Translations under genes and position numbers: made by a program
Part shown: piece by piece, positions 33,385 through 41,744 of the stretch
How the letters are laid out: every line of letters begins with the position of its first letter
Position numbering within the stretch: the first letter of the stretch is position 1
NCBI GenBank assembly: GCA_900019385.1
Contig: FIZJ01000039.1
Location: 1 to 64,000, forward strand
Reading direction: 5' to 3'
Length of the DNA stretch: 64,000 nucleotides
Origin: an uncultured Clostridia bacterium
Lineage (GTDB): Bacteria; Bacillota; Limnochordia; Darwinibacteriales; DTU012
Notes under the pieces: model-generated
Told to the model about the DNA's origin: nothing
Database searches by the model: none
What the model saw: only the letters and a program-made list of their open reading frames with translations

Positions 33385-33808
33385 ACTGATTGCGGTAGGC
33401 AAGGATGCTTCCCTGAAAGAAGTGGCGGATTTGATGGTTAAGCACGGAATCAGCGGCATCCCGGTGGTTGACGGGGACCGGCTGCTGGGCATTGTCACCG
33501 AAAGCGATTTGATGGTGCGGGCCAAGAAACTGCGCCTTCCCACCCTTTTGCCGCTGATCGGAGGTGTGATCTATCTGGAAGGGCCCGCCCGGTTGGAAGA
33601 AGAAATCCGAAAGATGACCGCGCTCAAAGCGGAAGAGATTATGACAACCAATGTGCATACAATCGGACCGGAAGAATCGCTGGAAGCCATCGCCACCCTG
33701 ATGGTTGAGCGGAAGGTGAACCGTTTGCCAGTGGTGGAAGATGGGAGAATAATCGGCATGATTACCCGTTCCGATGTGGTCAGAGCAGTAGCGGCTGAAT
33801 TGGAGTGA
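33356..33808 (+). CDS. Tandem CBS-domain protein
   Basis: A 150-residue stand-alone pair of CBS domains, a cytosolic adenine-nucleotide-sensing module. The first covers about residues 1-62 (AKDIMTTELIAVGKDASL, GIPVVDGDRLLGIVTESDL) and the second about 88-147 (AEEIMTTNVHTIGPEESL, RLPVVEDGRIIGMITRSDV). No effector domain is attached, so it probably acts on a partner. GAGGAGG precedes the ATG. CBS proteins can bind ATP, AMP or c-di-AMP; which applies here is unknown. Confidence 0.88.
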   Translation: MQAKDIMTTELIAVGKDASLKEVADLMVKHGISGIPVVDGDRLLGIVTESDLMVRAKKLRLPTLLPLIGGVIYLEGPARLEEEIRKMTALKAEEIMTTNVHTIGPEESLEAIATLMVERKVNRLPVVEDGRIIGMITRSDVVRAVAAELE

Positions 33809-33816
33809 TCAGTACA

Positions 33817-34941
33817 ATGGAGAAGCCCTCAAGGCCTGTGTGGGCTGAAATAAGTCTGGGCAACGCAGCACACAACGCTGGGGAGTTCAAGCGTTTGATC
33901 GGCCCTGACTGTCAACTGATGGCCGTAATCAAAGCCAATGGCTACGGGCATGGTGATTTGCCAATGGCGCAGGCTGTTTTGGCCAGCGGTGCGTCATGGC
34001 TGGCTGTGGCTCTGCCTGAAGAAGGCGCGAAACTGCGCCGGGCAGGAATCGCCGCGCCGATTTTGGTGCTGGGCGCGGTATCTCCACCACAGCTTGAGCT
34101 TTGCGCCGCCAAGGATTTGGTGGTGACCGTTTTCCAGTGGGATATCGCCCAGGCTTTGTCCAATCTGTCACGCAGGCTGAATAAGACAGTTAAAGTACAT
34201 GTGAAAGTCGATACTGGCATGACCAGGCTTGGCCTCATGCCAGAGGAGACAGTGGAGTTTGTCAAACGGCTGCGTGGGCTGCCCGGAATCGAAGTGCAGG
34301 GAATATATACCCATTTCGCCTGCGCGGATCAACCGCATGATTCCTACACCCAATGGCAGTGGCAGCGGTTTTCCTGGGTCTTGATGGAACTTGAAAAAGA
34401 GAAGATCCACATTCCCCTCAAGCACTGCGCCAATACTGCTGCTGCCGTACTCATGCCTGAGACCCGCCTGGATCTTGTCCGAGTGGGCATTGGCCTTTAC
34501 GGGCTGCACCCCTGCTCCCACACAAAAGCGATCATGAATGATCTACGGCCGGTGATGAGCCTCCACACACAGGTAATGGCAGTGAAACAAGTGGCCAAAG
34601 GTACGGGTGTCAGTTACGGGAGAGCTTTTGTCACCTGGAAAGACACAGCCATCGCTGTTTTGCCGATCGGGTATGCCGACGGGCTCCTGCGGCGGCTGGG
34701 CGAGCGAGGCGAAGTCTTAATCAACGGACGCAGGTATCCTTTTGCCGGCAGGATCACCATGGACCACTGCATGGTTGACGTCGGCGGCGGGGTTGTGGAG
34801 ATCGGGGATGTGGTGACCTTGATCGGCCGGCAGGGAGAGGAAACGATCACTGCTGATGACTGGGCGGAATGGATCGGGACGATCAATTACGAGATTCCCT
34901 GCATGATCAGTGAACGTGTGGAGCGGATCTACTGCAGGTGA
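33817..34941 (+). CDS. alr: Alanine racemase
   Basis: A 374-residue PLP enzyme producing D-alanine for peptidoglycan. The PLP lysine is K39 in VIKANGYGHGD, IYTHFACADQ lies near 162, and the second catalytic base is the tyrosine of GVSYGRAF near 264. GRITMDHCMVDVG near 308 is the C-terminal domain signature. ATG 33817 was chosen, with GTG 33805 as an alternative; both have only modest ribosome sites. The 3' end overlaps a convergent small gene by 13 bases. Confidence 0.94.
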   Translation: MEKPSRPVWAEISLGNAAHNAGEFKRLIGPDCQLMAVIKANGYGHGDLPMAQAVLASGASWLAVALPEEGAKLRRAGIAAPILVLGAVSPPQLELCAAKDLVVTVFQWDIAQALSNLSRRLNKTVKVHVKVDTGMTRLGLMPEETVEFVKRLRGLPGIEVQGIYTHFACADQPHDSYTQWQWQRFSWVLMELEKEKIHIPLKHCANTAAAVLMPETRLDLVRVGIGLYGLHPCSHTKAIMNDLRPVMSLHTQVMAVKQVAKGTGVSYGRAFVTWKDTAIAVLPIGYADGLLRRLGERGEVLINGRRYPFAGRITMDHCMVDVGGGVVEIGDVVTLIGRQGEETITADDWAEWIGTINYEIPCMISERVERIYCR

Positions 34942-35108
34942 GCCCGGGAGGAATCGGGTGTGATCGTCTGCTTGATGATCGGCTTTTCAAACAGCTGATT
35001 CAACTGCTCGCGGATTTTCTTGGCTTCGGCTTCATTTTGCAGATACTTGTCACTGAAGGGCAGGCGCACATAAACTCGGCTCTGGAATTGGTCTGGCTGT
35101 TGGATCAT
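34929..35108 (-). CDS. Small hypothetical protein (59 residues)
   Basis: A short minus-strand gene with a strong ribosome site (GAGGAGG eight bases before ATG 35108). The protein is soluble and charged: RVYVRLPFSDKYLQNEAEAKKIREQLNQLF suggests a strand followed by an amphipathic helix. It lies convergent to alr, overlapping its stop by 13 bases, and divergent from the DnaD-like gene with an 87-base gap. Composition and ribosome site favour a real gene over a shadow. Function unknown. Confidence 0.6.
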   Translation of the reverse strand: MIQQPDQFQSRVYVRLPFSDKYLQNEAEAKKIREQLNQLFEKPIIKQTITPDSSRAHLQ

Positions 35109-35195
35109 CAACGATTCCTCCTCGCTATCAGCATATTCGACATGCTTTCCGGCAGCAACAGGAACCGGAACCTAATTTCAGGAGGATTGAACGCT

Positions 35196-35612
35196 GTGGA
35201 GCATCCTGACATGCATGATGTGATTCAGCTCTACCAGATGCGGATCGGACTTTTATCCGCAAGTCAGAGGGATAAACTGTATCAAGCTTATGATCAAGGA
35301 ATGTCCCCCTTTGTGATCGGCTGCGCCATTCTGCGCACCAGCCAGGAAAGGCGGCGGAAAAACATTAAGGGGCAGCATAAAAGGATTTCATTCAATTATC
35401 TGTGGGGCATCATCCAGGATTGGCTGGCCAAGGGTATTACCGATGAAGCGGCTTTTCGGGCTTATTGGCAGGCGGAGCAGCGGCAGAGAGCGGGGCAGAA
35501 TGGAGGTAAAAATGCTGAGACTAAGATCAGGAGGCAAGTTTTCGGCCGCGATTACGAATATAAGAAGCGAGAACCGGCAGCGAAAGGTTTTTTCTCGTTC
35601 CTGGATGATTAG
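35196..35612 (+). CDS. DnaD-like replication/primosome protein
   Basis: A 138-residue protein that looks like the C-terminal DnaD/DnaB_2 domain: a helical bundle with YQAYDQGMSPFVIGCAILRT near residue 30, KRISFNYLWGIIQDWLAKGITD near 60, then a charged tail ending FFSFLDD. These domains bind DNA and help load the replicative helicase. The adjacent DnaC/DnaI-like ATPase supports this. The GTG 35196 start has GGAGG about ten bases upstream; the long in-frame extension upstream is antisense to the 59-residue gene and is rejected. The N-terminal DnaD oligomerisation domain is absent. Confidence 0.75.
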   Translation: MEHPDMHDVIQLYQMRIGLLSASQRDKLYQAYDQGMSPFVIGCAILRTSQERRRKNIKGQHKRISFNYLWGIIQDWLAKGITDEAAFRAYWQAEQRQRAGQNGGKNAETKIRRQVFGRDYEYKKREPAAKGFFSFLDD

Positions 35613-36369
35613 TCACGGCGTTCGGCGCTATTATGCATCGAGCCGTATGCCCATTTGCTCTGAGTGTCGACAAGCGGTCAACCGGATCTACCGGCTGCAC
35701 CCGTTCGCGGTGCCCAAAAACCTGGGACGGGGATTGTGGCTGAATGCCGACTGCCAATGCAGGATTGCCGAACGCAGGGCTTTGCGTGAGCGGTTGGAAC
35801 GGGTCGCTGTCAAACCCGCCCTCAACTTGCCCATGCCGCCGGCGCTGCGCAATCACAGCTTTGAAAATTTTGTCGTCAAAGATTTCAACCGCGAAGCATA
35901 CACTGTCTGCCTCAAATTTGCCGCCAATTTTGCGAAGATCACCGACGGCAAAGGAGTGCTGATCTGCGGGAAAGCAGGGAGAGGCAAAACCCATTTAGCC
36001 TGCGCTGTCCTGAATTCCCTCAAAGACCGGCATACTATCGGGTTTGCCCATGTACCCACTCTTCTGGAGCTGCTGCGCCGGGGAGAAGGAGACATACAGC
36101 AGCTGATCGCTGTTGATTTGCTGGCACTGGACGATCTGGGCAGTGAGCGGGAAAGCGATTGGGCGCTGGAAAAACTGCTGGTGATTGTGGACGGCAGGCT
36201 GAATCAGTATAAACCGACGATCTACACAACCAATTTCAATATTGATGAGCTTGAACTGCGTTTGGGATCAAGGCTGGCGTCCAGAATACTCTACAACTCC
36301 CATGACACAGCTGTGCTGGGCCCGGACTGGCGGGAGATTAAGTACCGGGGCCACGGCGCCTTCGCATAG
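35605..36369 (+). CDS. DnaC/DnaI-like helicase-loader ATPase
   Basis: A AAA+ ATPase of about 254 residues. An N-terminal cysteine cluster (CSECRQ and later DCQC) resembles the zinc-binding region of DnaI. The ATPase has Walker A GKAGRGKTHLACAVL near 125, Walker B LLALDDLGSE near 170 and sensor I TIYTTNFN near 203. It probably loads the replicative helicase with the DnaD-like protein upstream. The start is uncertain: ATG 35512 has a good GGAGG but would overlap dnaD by 101 bases, ATG 35605 overlaps by eight, and ATG 35648 starts just before the cysteines. Confidence 0.82.
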   Translation: MISHGVRRYYASSRMPICSECRQAVNRIYRLHPFAVPKNLGRGLWLNADCQCRIAERRALRERLERVAVKPALNLPMPPALRNHSFENFVVKDFNREAYTVCLKFAANFAKITDGKGVLICGKAGRGKTHLACAVLNSLKDRHTIGFAHVPTLLELLRRGEGDIQQLIAVDLLALDDLGSERESDWALEKLLVIVDGRLNQYKPTIYTTNFNIDELELRLGSRLASRILYNSHDTAVLGPDWREIKYRGHGAFA

Positions 36370-36377
36370 AAACAACA

Positions 36378-36411
36378 AAACGTCTATGCCGTTCGCCAGG
36401 CATAGACGTTT
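36378..36411. terminator. Bidirectional terminator
   Basis: AAACGTCTATGCC at 36378-36390 pairs perfectly over 13 bp with GGCATAGACGTTT at 36399-36411. T-rich tails follow on both strands. It separates the convergent DnaI-like gene and the amino-acid transporter operon. Confidence 0.88.
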
Positions 36412-36431
36412 GTCATTTTCGGCAGGATGTT

Positions 36432-37154
36432 TTATAGAATCTTGCTTAAAAAGCTCTTGGTGCGGGGATGCTGAGGATCGCCGAAGATTTGGTCAGGCTT
36501 GTTTTCCTCGACCAACATGCCGTCGTCAAGAAAGATTACCCGATCGCTCACTTCACGGGCAAAGCCCATCTCATGGGTGACCACCACCATCGTCATGCCG
36601 TCGGCGGCAAGACTCTTCATCACATCCAGCACTTCGCCGATCATCTCCGGATCCAGAGCCGACGTTGGCTCGTCGAAAAGCATCACTTTCGGCCGCATGG
36701 CAAGCGCCCGAGCGATAGCCACCCGCTGCTGCTGGCCTCCCGAGAGTTGATCGGGAAAGGCGTTGGCCTTGTCGCTGAGGCCCACTCGTTCCAGCAGGGC
36801 GTAGGCCTGGCCTTTGGCTTCGTCAGGGTCAAGTTTGCGCACCAACCTTGGCGCCAGAGTGATGTTGTCTATAACCCTCATGTGAGGGAAGAGGTTGAAG
36901 CGCTGGAACACCATCCCCATTTCCCTGCGGACCACCTGCAGGTTGTGGTGGGTGATCAGGTTGCCCTCAAATCTGATCTCGCCGCTGGTGGGCAGCTCCA
37001 GGAAGTTGAGGCAGCGAAGAAACGTACTTTTGCCGCTTCCGGATGGCCCGATGATCACCACCACTTCGCCCTGTTCTATGTTGGTGGTGATTCCCTTAAG
37101 GACGTGCAGGTCCTTGAATTTTTTGTGCAGATCGGTCACTTCGATGATCGCCAT
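36432..37154 (-). CDS. Polar amino-acid ABC transporter, ATP-binding protein
   Basis: A 240-residue ABC ATPase of the GlnQ/HisP type. Walker A is [12 protein letters not shown] near 36, the signature [15 protein letters not shown] near 133, Walker [15 protein letters not shown] near 155, and the H-loop [10 protein letters not shown] near 190. It energises the permease and binding protein encoded upstream. ATG 37154 was chosen over GTG 37163, which overlaps the permease stop. Confidence 0.94.
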   Translation of the reverse strand: MAIIEVTDLHKKFKDLHVLKGITTNIEQGEVVVIIGPSGSGKSTFLRCLNFLELPTSGEIRFEGNLITHHNLQVVRREMGMVFQRFNLFPHMRVIDNITLAPRLVRKLDPDEAKGQAYALLERVGLSDKANAFPDQLSGGQQQRVAIARALAMRPKVMLFDEPTSALDPEMIGEVLDVMKSLAADGMTMVVVTHEMGFAREVSDRVIFLDDGMLVEENKPDQIFGDPQHPRTKSFLSKIL

Positions 37155-37155
37155 T

Positions 37156-37812
37156 TCACTCACCTACCCTCAACCGGCGTTCCAGGATGCTCACGATCCG
37201 GGAGACGGCCACAGTCATGATTAAGTACATGATGGCTACGACAAACCAAACTTCAAAAGGCCTGAATGTCCGCCCGGCAACGATTTGGGCTTTACGGACC
37301 AGTTCTTCCAGGGCTATGGCCGACACCAGGGATGAGTCCTTCAAGAGAGCGATGAATTCGTTTCCCAAAGGCGGAATGATGCGTTTAAACGCCTGGGGCA
37401 GAATGATATGAATCATAGTGGCCGAACTGCTCAAGCCCAAAGACAAAGCTGCCTCTGTTTGCCCTTTTTCGATCGACTGAATCCCAGCCCGCACAATTTC
37501 GGCGACATAAGCGCCGCTGTTGATGCTCAGGGCGATCAAGGCGGCGATGTAAGGCGGGATAGCCGTCCCGATGAAGGGAGGCATACCGTAGTAAATGATA
37601 AAAATCTGGACCAAGAGCGGTGTCCCCCGGATAAAATCTATGTACCCTACTGCCAGGTAGCGCAGGGGAGTGCGGCTCAAGCGCATGATACCAAAGACAG
37701 TGCCCAGCACAACTCCAATGGAGACGGCTATGGTTGTCAGCTTCAGTGTGAGAATCGCGCCGTCCAGCAGCGTGGGGACCGAATCCCAGACCAGATTCCA
37801 CTGAAAGTCCAT
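37156..37812 (-). CDS. Polar amino-acid ABC transporter, permease
   Basis: A 218-residue HisMQ-family inner-membrane permease with about five helices. [17 protein letters not shown] near 62 is the family signature, and [29 protein letters not shown] near 122-150 is the EAA loop that contacts the ATPase. AAGGAGG precedes ATG 37812. A hairpin lies between this gene and the binding-protein gene. The substrate class is polar amino acid; the exact one is not resolved. Confidence 0.93.
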   Translation of the reverse strand: MDFQWNLVWDSVPTLLDGAILTLKLTTIAVSIGVVLGTVFGIMRLSRTPLRYLAVGYIDFIRGTPLLVQIFIIYYGMPPFIGTAIPPYIAALIALSINSGAYVAEIVRAGIQSIEKGQTEAALSLGLSSSATMIHIILPQAFKRIIPPLGNEFIALLKDSSLVSAIALEELVRKAQIVAGRTFRPFEVWFVVAIMYLIMTVAVSRIVSILERRLRVGE

Positions 37813-37834
37813 CTTTGCCCTCCTTCAACGCATC

Positions 37835-37870
37835 AAAAAAGGTGCGCTGTTCGGGAAACGCACCTTTTTA
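37835..37870 (-). terminator. Attenuating terminator between binding-protein and permease genes
   Basis: On the minus strand AAAAAGGTGCG pairs with CGCACCTTTTTT around TTTCCCGAACAG. Such a hairpin would allow only partial read-through and give more binding protein than membrane components. Confidence 0.8.
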
Positions 37871-37889
37871 GCGTTATTCTGACGGTTTA

Positions 37890-38633
37890 TTACATTCCCG
37901 AAAACCATTTGTTGTATATTTTATCATAAGTGCCGTCTTCTTTCAACTGCTTCAAAGCGGCGTTGACCTTGGCCAAAAGCTCTGTGTCTTCCTTGCGGAT
38001 AGCCAGCCCGAAGTAGTCGTCCTCCGATACTTTGCCCACATGCTTAAGAGGGGCGTTGGGGTTGGCGGCAAAGAAGGCGTCGGCTACCGGCATGTCGATT
38101 ACGGCAGCGTCGATAATGCCGAGGACAATATTTTGCAGTGTTTCGGGAACAGTGTTGTAGCGGCTGACTTTCGCACCATCTATTTCGGATGCTGCAAAAT
38201 CGCCTGTAGTGTTGATCTGGACCCCCACTTTCTTGCCAGCCAGATCATCAAGTGTTTTGATGTCATTGTTGTTTTTATGTACAACAATGGTCAATACCGA
38301 GGTAAAATAGGGATCGGAGAAATTGACTTGCTTGGCCCTCTCTTCGGTGATGGACATTCCGGAAGCGATCATGTCGATGTTCTTGTTCAGCAGGCTGGGG
38401 ATCAAACCTTCCCAAGCCAGGTTGAGGAACTGGACTTCGTAGCCGATCGCTTCACCGATGGCCATGGCCAGATCCACGTCGAAACCGACAATCTTGTTGT
38501 TCTCATCGACGAACTCAAAAGGAACGAAAGCGCAGTCGGCGGCCACTTTCAAGACAGGTTTTTGGGCCAGGACCGGCGAAACTGTCCCTAGGAACACCAC
38601 GAGCATCAGTCCGACTAAAGCAAGCTTTTTCAT
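37890..38633 (-). CDS. Polar amino-acid ABC transporter, substrate-binding protein
   Basis: A 247-residue family 3 solute-binding protein. The signal peptide MKKLALVGLMLVVFLGTVSPVLAQ has no lipobox cysteine, so the mature protein should be soluble. ADCAFVPFEFVDENNKIVGFDVDLA near 35-58, IDMIASGMSITEERAKQVNFSDPYF near 88-112 and GKKVGVQINTTGDF near 133 are typical binding-site regions. ATG 38633 follows AAGGTGG; the 14 upstream in-frame residues are leader. Absence of an anchor is unusual for a monoderm Bacillota. Confidence 0.93.
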   Translation of the reverse strand: MKKLALVGLMLVVFLGTVSPVLAQKPVLKVAADCAFVPFEFVDENNKIVGFDVDLAMAIGEAIGYEVQFLNLAWEGLIPSLLNKNIDMIASGMSITEERAKQVNFSDPYFTSVLTIVVHKNNNDIKTLDDLAGKKVGVQINTTGDFAASEIDGAKVSRYNTVPETLQNIVLGIIDAAVIDMPVADAFFAANPNAPLKHVGKVSEDDYFGLAIRKEDTELLAKVNAALKQLKEDGTYDKIYNKWFSGM

Positions 38634-38729
38634 AATTTTCCACCTTTCGTTTCTTAATGTTGGTTTTAACATCAATTTGTCAAATACCGCATGAATATAT
38701 ATGCATTATAGCGGTAAATTGATACATTG

Positions 38730-38758
38730 ATTATAGCAAGGGAACGGGATTTGGGCAA
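38730..38758 (-). promoter_or_regulatory. Promoter of the amino-acid transporter operon
   Basis: On the minus strand TTGCCC at 38758-38753, a 17-base spacer and a perfect TATAAT at 38735-38730. A second TATAAT-like box lies closer to the gene within an AT-rich leader, but without a good -35. Confidence 0.6.
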
Positions 38759-38820
38759 TACCCAGTTTGTTAAATTAATGTAATGTTTGCGTTTGGTTAT
38801 ATTAGACAGGGTGATCAAAC

Positions 38821-39555
38821 ATGGAACTGTTCGCAGACTACCACACGCACACCAGGCACAGCCACGGCAAAGGCACCGTACTGGACAATGTGGCCAGAGC
38901 GGCCCAGATTGGATTGGAGGAGATCGCCATCACCGATCACGGCCCAAGGCACATGCTCGGCATCGGTATTAGAAGCCTGGCGGTCCTCGACAAGACACGC
39001 TCTGAGATAGAAGCAGCCGCGGCGGTATATCCCCATGTGAAGGTTAAACTGGGGGTTGAGGCCAATGTCACCAGCATCCGCGGCGACATCGATGTCGCGC
39101 CGGAATACATCGAAAAGCTTGACCTGCTGCTGGTCGGGCTCCACCTGATGGTAAAGCCGGAACAGTGGCTGGACGGCCTCAACCGGGCCGCGGCACATTT
39201 CCTGCGGGGCTTGACGCCGGGTTTGAAGCGCAAAGCGCGGCTTTTGAACACCGAGGCGCTTGTAAACGCGGTGAACCGCCACCCAATTCAGATAGTCACG
39301 CACCCAGGCCATCGGTTTGACATCGACACCAGAGCTTTGGCCAGAGCTTGTGCCGCCAGGGGCGCCGCTTTCGAGATCAACACCAGTCATCAACATATGA
39401 CAGTCTCGTTGATTAAGACGGCGGCCAACGAAGGAGTGAAGTTTGCGATCAGCAGTGATGCCCATCAGCCCAGCCGGGTAGGTGACTTTGCATACGGCGT
39501 TTGGCTTGCGGGGCAGGCAGGGCTGACCCCTGAAATGATCGTGAACGCCAGGTGA
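38821..39555 (+). CDS. PHP-domain phosphoesterase
   Basis: A 244-residue polymerase-and-histidinol-phosphatase fold metalloenzyme. Metal ligands appear in ADYHTHTRHSHGKG (residues 5-18), AITDHGPRH near 38 and GVEANVTSI near 78; IVTHPGHRF near 160 and AISSDAHQPSRVGDF near 205 supply the last histidines. Bacillota commonly carry such a PHP gene just upstream of the yvcK-whiA cluster, as here. The substrate is unknown. It is not part of a histidine operon. Confidence 0.88.
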   Translation: MELFADYHTHTRHSHGKGTVLDNVARAAQIGLEEIAITDHGPRHMLGIGIRSLAVLDKTRSEIEAAAAVYPHVKVKLGVEANVTSIRGDIDVAPEYIEKLDLLLVGLHLMVKPEQWLDGLNRAAAHFLRGLTPGLKRKARLLNTEALVNAVNRHPIQIVTHPGHRFDIDTRALARACAARGAAFEINTSHQHMTVSLIKTAANEGVKFAISSDAHQPSRVGDFAYGVWLAGQAGLTPEMIVNAR

Positions 39556-39600
39556 CAAGGGCGGTTTTAGAGGAAGATCGTTTGATGGAGGGGATTGCAC

Positions 39601-40884
39601 ATGAAGGGCAGATATCGGTGGTTGATTCCGGGAATGGGGGTCAAACGCTGGATTGCTTTGATGATCCTGGGCGTGCTGCTGTTTACCTTGGGCATAATAA
39701 TATGGGATTACCGGGTGTCATCGCCGGCCGAAGCCAGACTGCTGCGGCTCTTGAACCAGTACGTAAGCAGCGTGCCCGCTGCCGCCGCAGTCTTGATTGT
39801 TGTCGGCGTCGGCCTCGGCTGCTTGGGTGTGCGCAATCTGATCCGCTCCATCATAGAAGTGGTCTCGCCGGATGAAGTCGACGACCTTGCGGAAGTTGTC
39901 TACCGCAGGCGGAGCCTGGGGCGGGGGCCGCGGATCGTGGTCATCGGCGGAGGCACAGGCCTAAGCACACTGCTGCGGGGCTTGAAAGACTACTCCAGCA
40001 ACATTACAGCAGTAGTGACTGTGGCCGATGACGGAGGCAGTTCGGGCCGGATTCGGGAAGAATTGGGGATTCTTCCGCCCGGTGATATCCGCAACACCCT
40101 TGTGGCTTTGGCCGATACTGAGCCGTTGATGGAGCGTTTGTTCCAGTACCGGTTTTCCTGGGGAGAGGGCTTGACCGGCCACAGTTTTGGAAACCTGTTT
40201 ATTGCGGCCATGACCGACATTACCGGGGATTTCGAAACGGCAATCAGGCAGTTCAGCAAAGTTTTGGCGGTGCGGGGCGTTGTCCTGCCGTCTACGCTGG
40301 CCAAAGTAAAACTTAAGGCTACCTACACCGACGGCTCGGAAGTGATCGGCGAAAGTAAGATTCCAGAGGCCGGAAAAAGAATCGCGAGCGTAAGTTTGGT
40401 GCCGAGGAACGCCGAAGCGCACCCAGAGGCCTTGGAAGCCATCGAAAACGCTGACATGATTGTGCTTGGGCCGGGAAGCTTGTACACCAGTGTGATTCCC
40501 AACCTTTTGGTGGGCAGAGTCTGCGAGGTCTTGGAAAGAAGCAAGGCTGTGAAAGTCTATGTCTGCAATGTCATGACCCAGCCCGGCGAAACAGACCAGA
40601 TGTCGGCGGCTGATCATGTACGGGCTGTGCTGCAGCACGCCGGGCAGCGGAAGATCATTGATTATGTCTTGATCAACAATCAAAGCTTGACACCGGATCA
40701 AGCCCGCAAATACGGTAGTGAAGACTCGTATCCGGTCAAGGCTGATGTCAGCCAGGTCAAGAAGCATGGCGTGATCCCGATCGTCGCGCCGATGCTGGAC
40801 CAAGGAGAGTTTGTGCGGCATGACTCGCAAGCCCTGGCCAAAGCCTTGATCAATCTTGTGATCGAGTCGAAATATTTGCGCTAA
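39601..40884 (+). CDS. yvcK: YvcK/CofD-like protein (gluconeogenesis factor)
   Basis: A 427-residue protein of the CofD-like YvcK family, needed for growth on gluconeogenic carbon and normal cell-wall synthesis in B. subtilis. Two N-terminal membrane helices (about 15-35 and 58-78) precede the Rossmann-like domain. VVIGGGTGLSTLLRGLK near 116 binds a UDP-sugar or nucleotide, with VADDGGSSGRIREELG near 142 and GDIRNTLVALAD near 160. ATG 39601 has GGAGGGG seven bases upstream. rapZ, usually adjacent, is not here. In B. subtilis YvcK is cytosolic, so the membrane anchor is a lineage variation seen in many Clostridia. Confidence 0.92.
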   Translation: MKGRYRWLIPGMGVKRWIALMILGVLLFTLGIIIWDYRVSSPAEARLLRLLNQYVSSVPAAAAVLIVVGVGLGCLGVRNLIRSIIEVVSPDEVDDLAEVVYRRRSLGRGPRIVVIGGGTGLSTLLRGLKDYSSNITAVVTVADDGGSSGRIREELGILPPGDIRNTLVALADTEPLMERLFQYRFSWGEGLTGHSFGNLFIAAMTDITGDFETAIRQFSKVLAVRGVVLPSTLAKVKLKATYTDGSEVIGESKIPEAGKRIASVSLVPRNAEAHPEALEAIENADMIVLGPGSLYTSVIPNLLVGRVCEVLERSKAVKVYVCNVMTQPGETDQMSAADHVRAVLQHAGQRKIIDYVLINNQSLTPDQARKYGSEDSYPVKADVSQVKKHGVIPIVAPMLDQGEFVRHDSQALAKALINLVIESKYLR

Positions 40885-40927
40885 ATCCCAATACCGCCTC
40901 ATATGATTTCTTGGGGAGGCGGTGGGG

Positions 40928-41743
40928 TTGAAACGCTGGATCTCAGTCTTCGTGCTCATCGGTTTCGTGGGAGTGTTGGCGCCATTTCTGCGCCAGGTGG
41001 AACGGCGGCTCGTCGGTGTCGAGCCCGGTGTCCGCCTGGGCAACCGGAAGATGGAGTACTACTTCGAAGATGAGGTCAGGACGATCGTCCGGCAGCTCGC
41101 TAGAGAGATCGACCAGCCGGAAGTGAATGCCAGCATCCACAAGCAAACAGGGGCGGTCATACCAGAGCAAAACGGCATTCATGTCGACATTGAAGCGACG
41201 GTGGAGGCGGTGATCAACGCTCCGGCCAACGCCCAGTTGGAGCCGGTGCTGATTGAGACAGTGCCTTTGGTCCGGGCGGAACACCTGGAACCTCTCCAGG
41301 TTGTGATTGGGGACTTCAGCACATCGGTGATGGGCTCTCCCGGAAGAGTCTCGAACCTGCGGCTGGCCTTGGCCGCGATTAATAACACTTTGGTGCTTCC
41401 GGGGGAAGTGTTCTCTTTCAACGAGGTGGTAGGGGAACGGACACCGGAGAAAGGATATAAGCCGGCTCCAGTCATATACGGTGAAGCAGTGGCCGACGCG
41501 GTTGGCGGGGGAGTGTGCCAGGTTTCTACCACTCTGTACAATGCGGTAAGAAGGGCTGGATTGGAGGTTGTGGAGCGGCGGATGCATTCCATCGCCCCAA
41601 GCTACATCCGCCATGGGATGGATGCGACGGTTGCCTGGCCGCATACGGACTTTAAATTCCGCAACAACAGCGAATATCCTATTATAGTAAAGGGTGAAAT
41701 TCAAGGCTGGCGCGTGCGCGTATGGATCGTTGGGAGGGAATAG
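40928..41743 (+). CDS. VanW-family protein
   Basis: A protein of about 271 residues with an N-terminal membrane segment (WISVFVLIGFVGVLAP) and a VanW domain: LPGEVFSFNEVVGERTPEKGY near 162, the GGGVCQVSTTLYNAV near 196, and MDATVAWPHTDFKFRN near 238. VanW proteins are extracytoplasmic and of unknown activity. No attached peptidoglycan-binding domain is present. TTG 40928 is best spaced from GGGGAGG, but GTG 40922 is possible. It sits between yvcK and whiA, where rapZ might be expected. Confidence 0.82.
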   Translation: MKRWISVFVLIGFVGVLAPFLRQVERRLVGVEPGVRLGNRKMEYYFEDEVRTIVRQLAREIDQPEVNASIHKQTGAVIPEQNGIHVDIEATVEAVINAPANAQLEPVLIETVPLVRAEHLEPLQVVIGDFSTSVMGSPGRVSNLRLALAAINNTLVLPGEVFSFNEVVGERTPEKGYKPAPVIYGEAVADAVGGGVCQVSTTLYNAVRRAGLEVVERRMHSIAPSYIRHGMDATVAWPHTDFKFRNNSEYPIIVKGEIQGWRVRVWIVGRE

Positions 41744-41744
41744 G

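Noticed and set aside
34938-35195. 86-codon upstream extension of the DnaD-like frame
   Set aside because: It is antisense to the 59-residue gene, and the DnaD-like domain starts only after GTG 35196 with its GGAGG.
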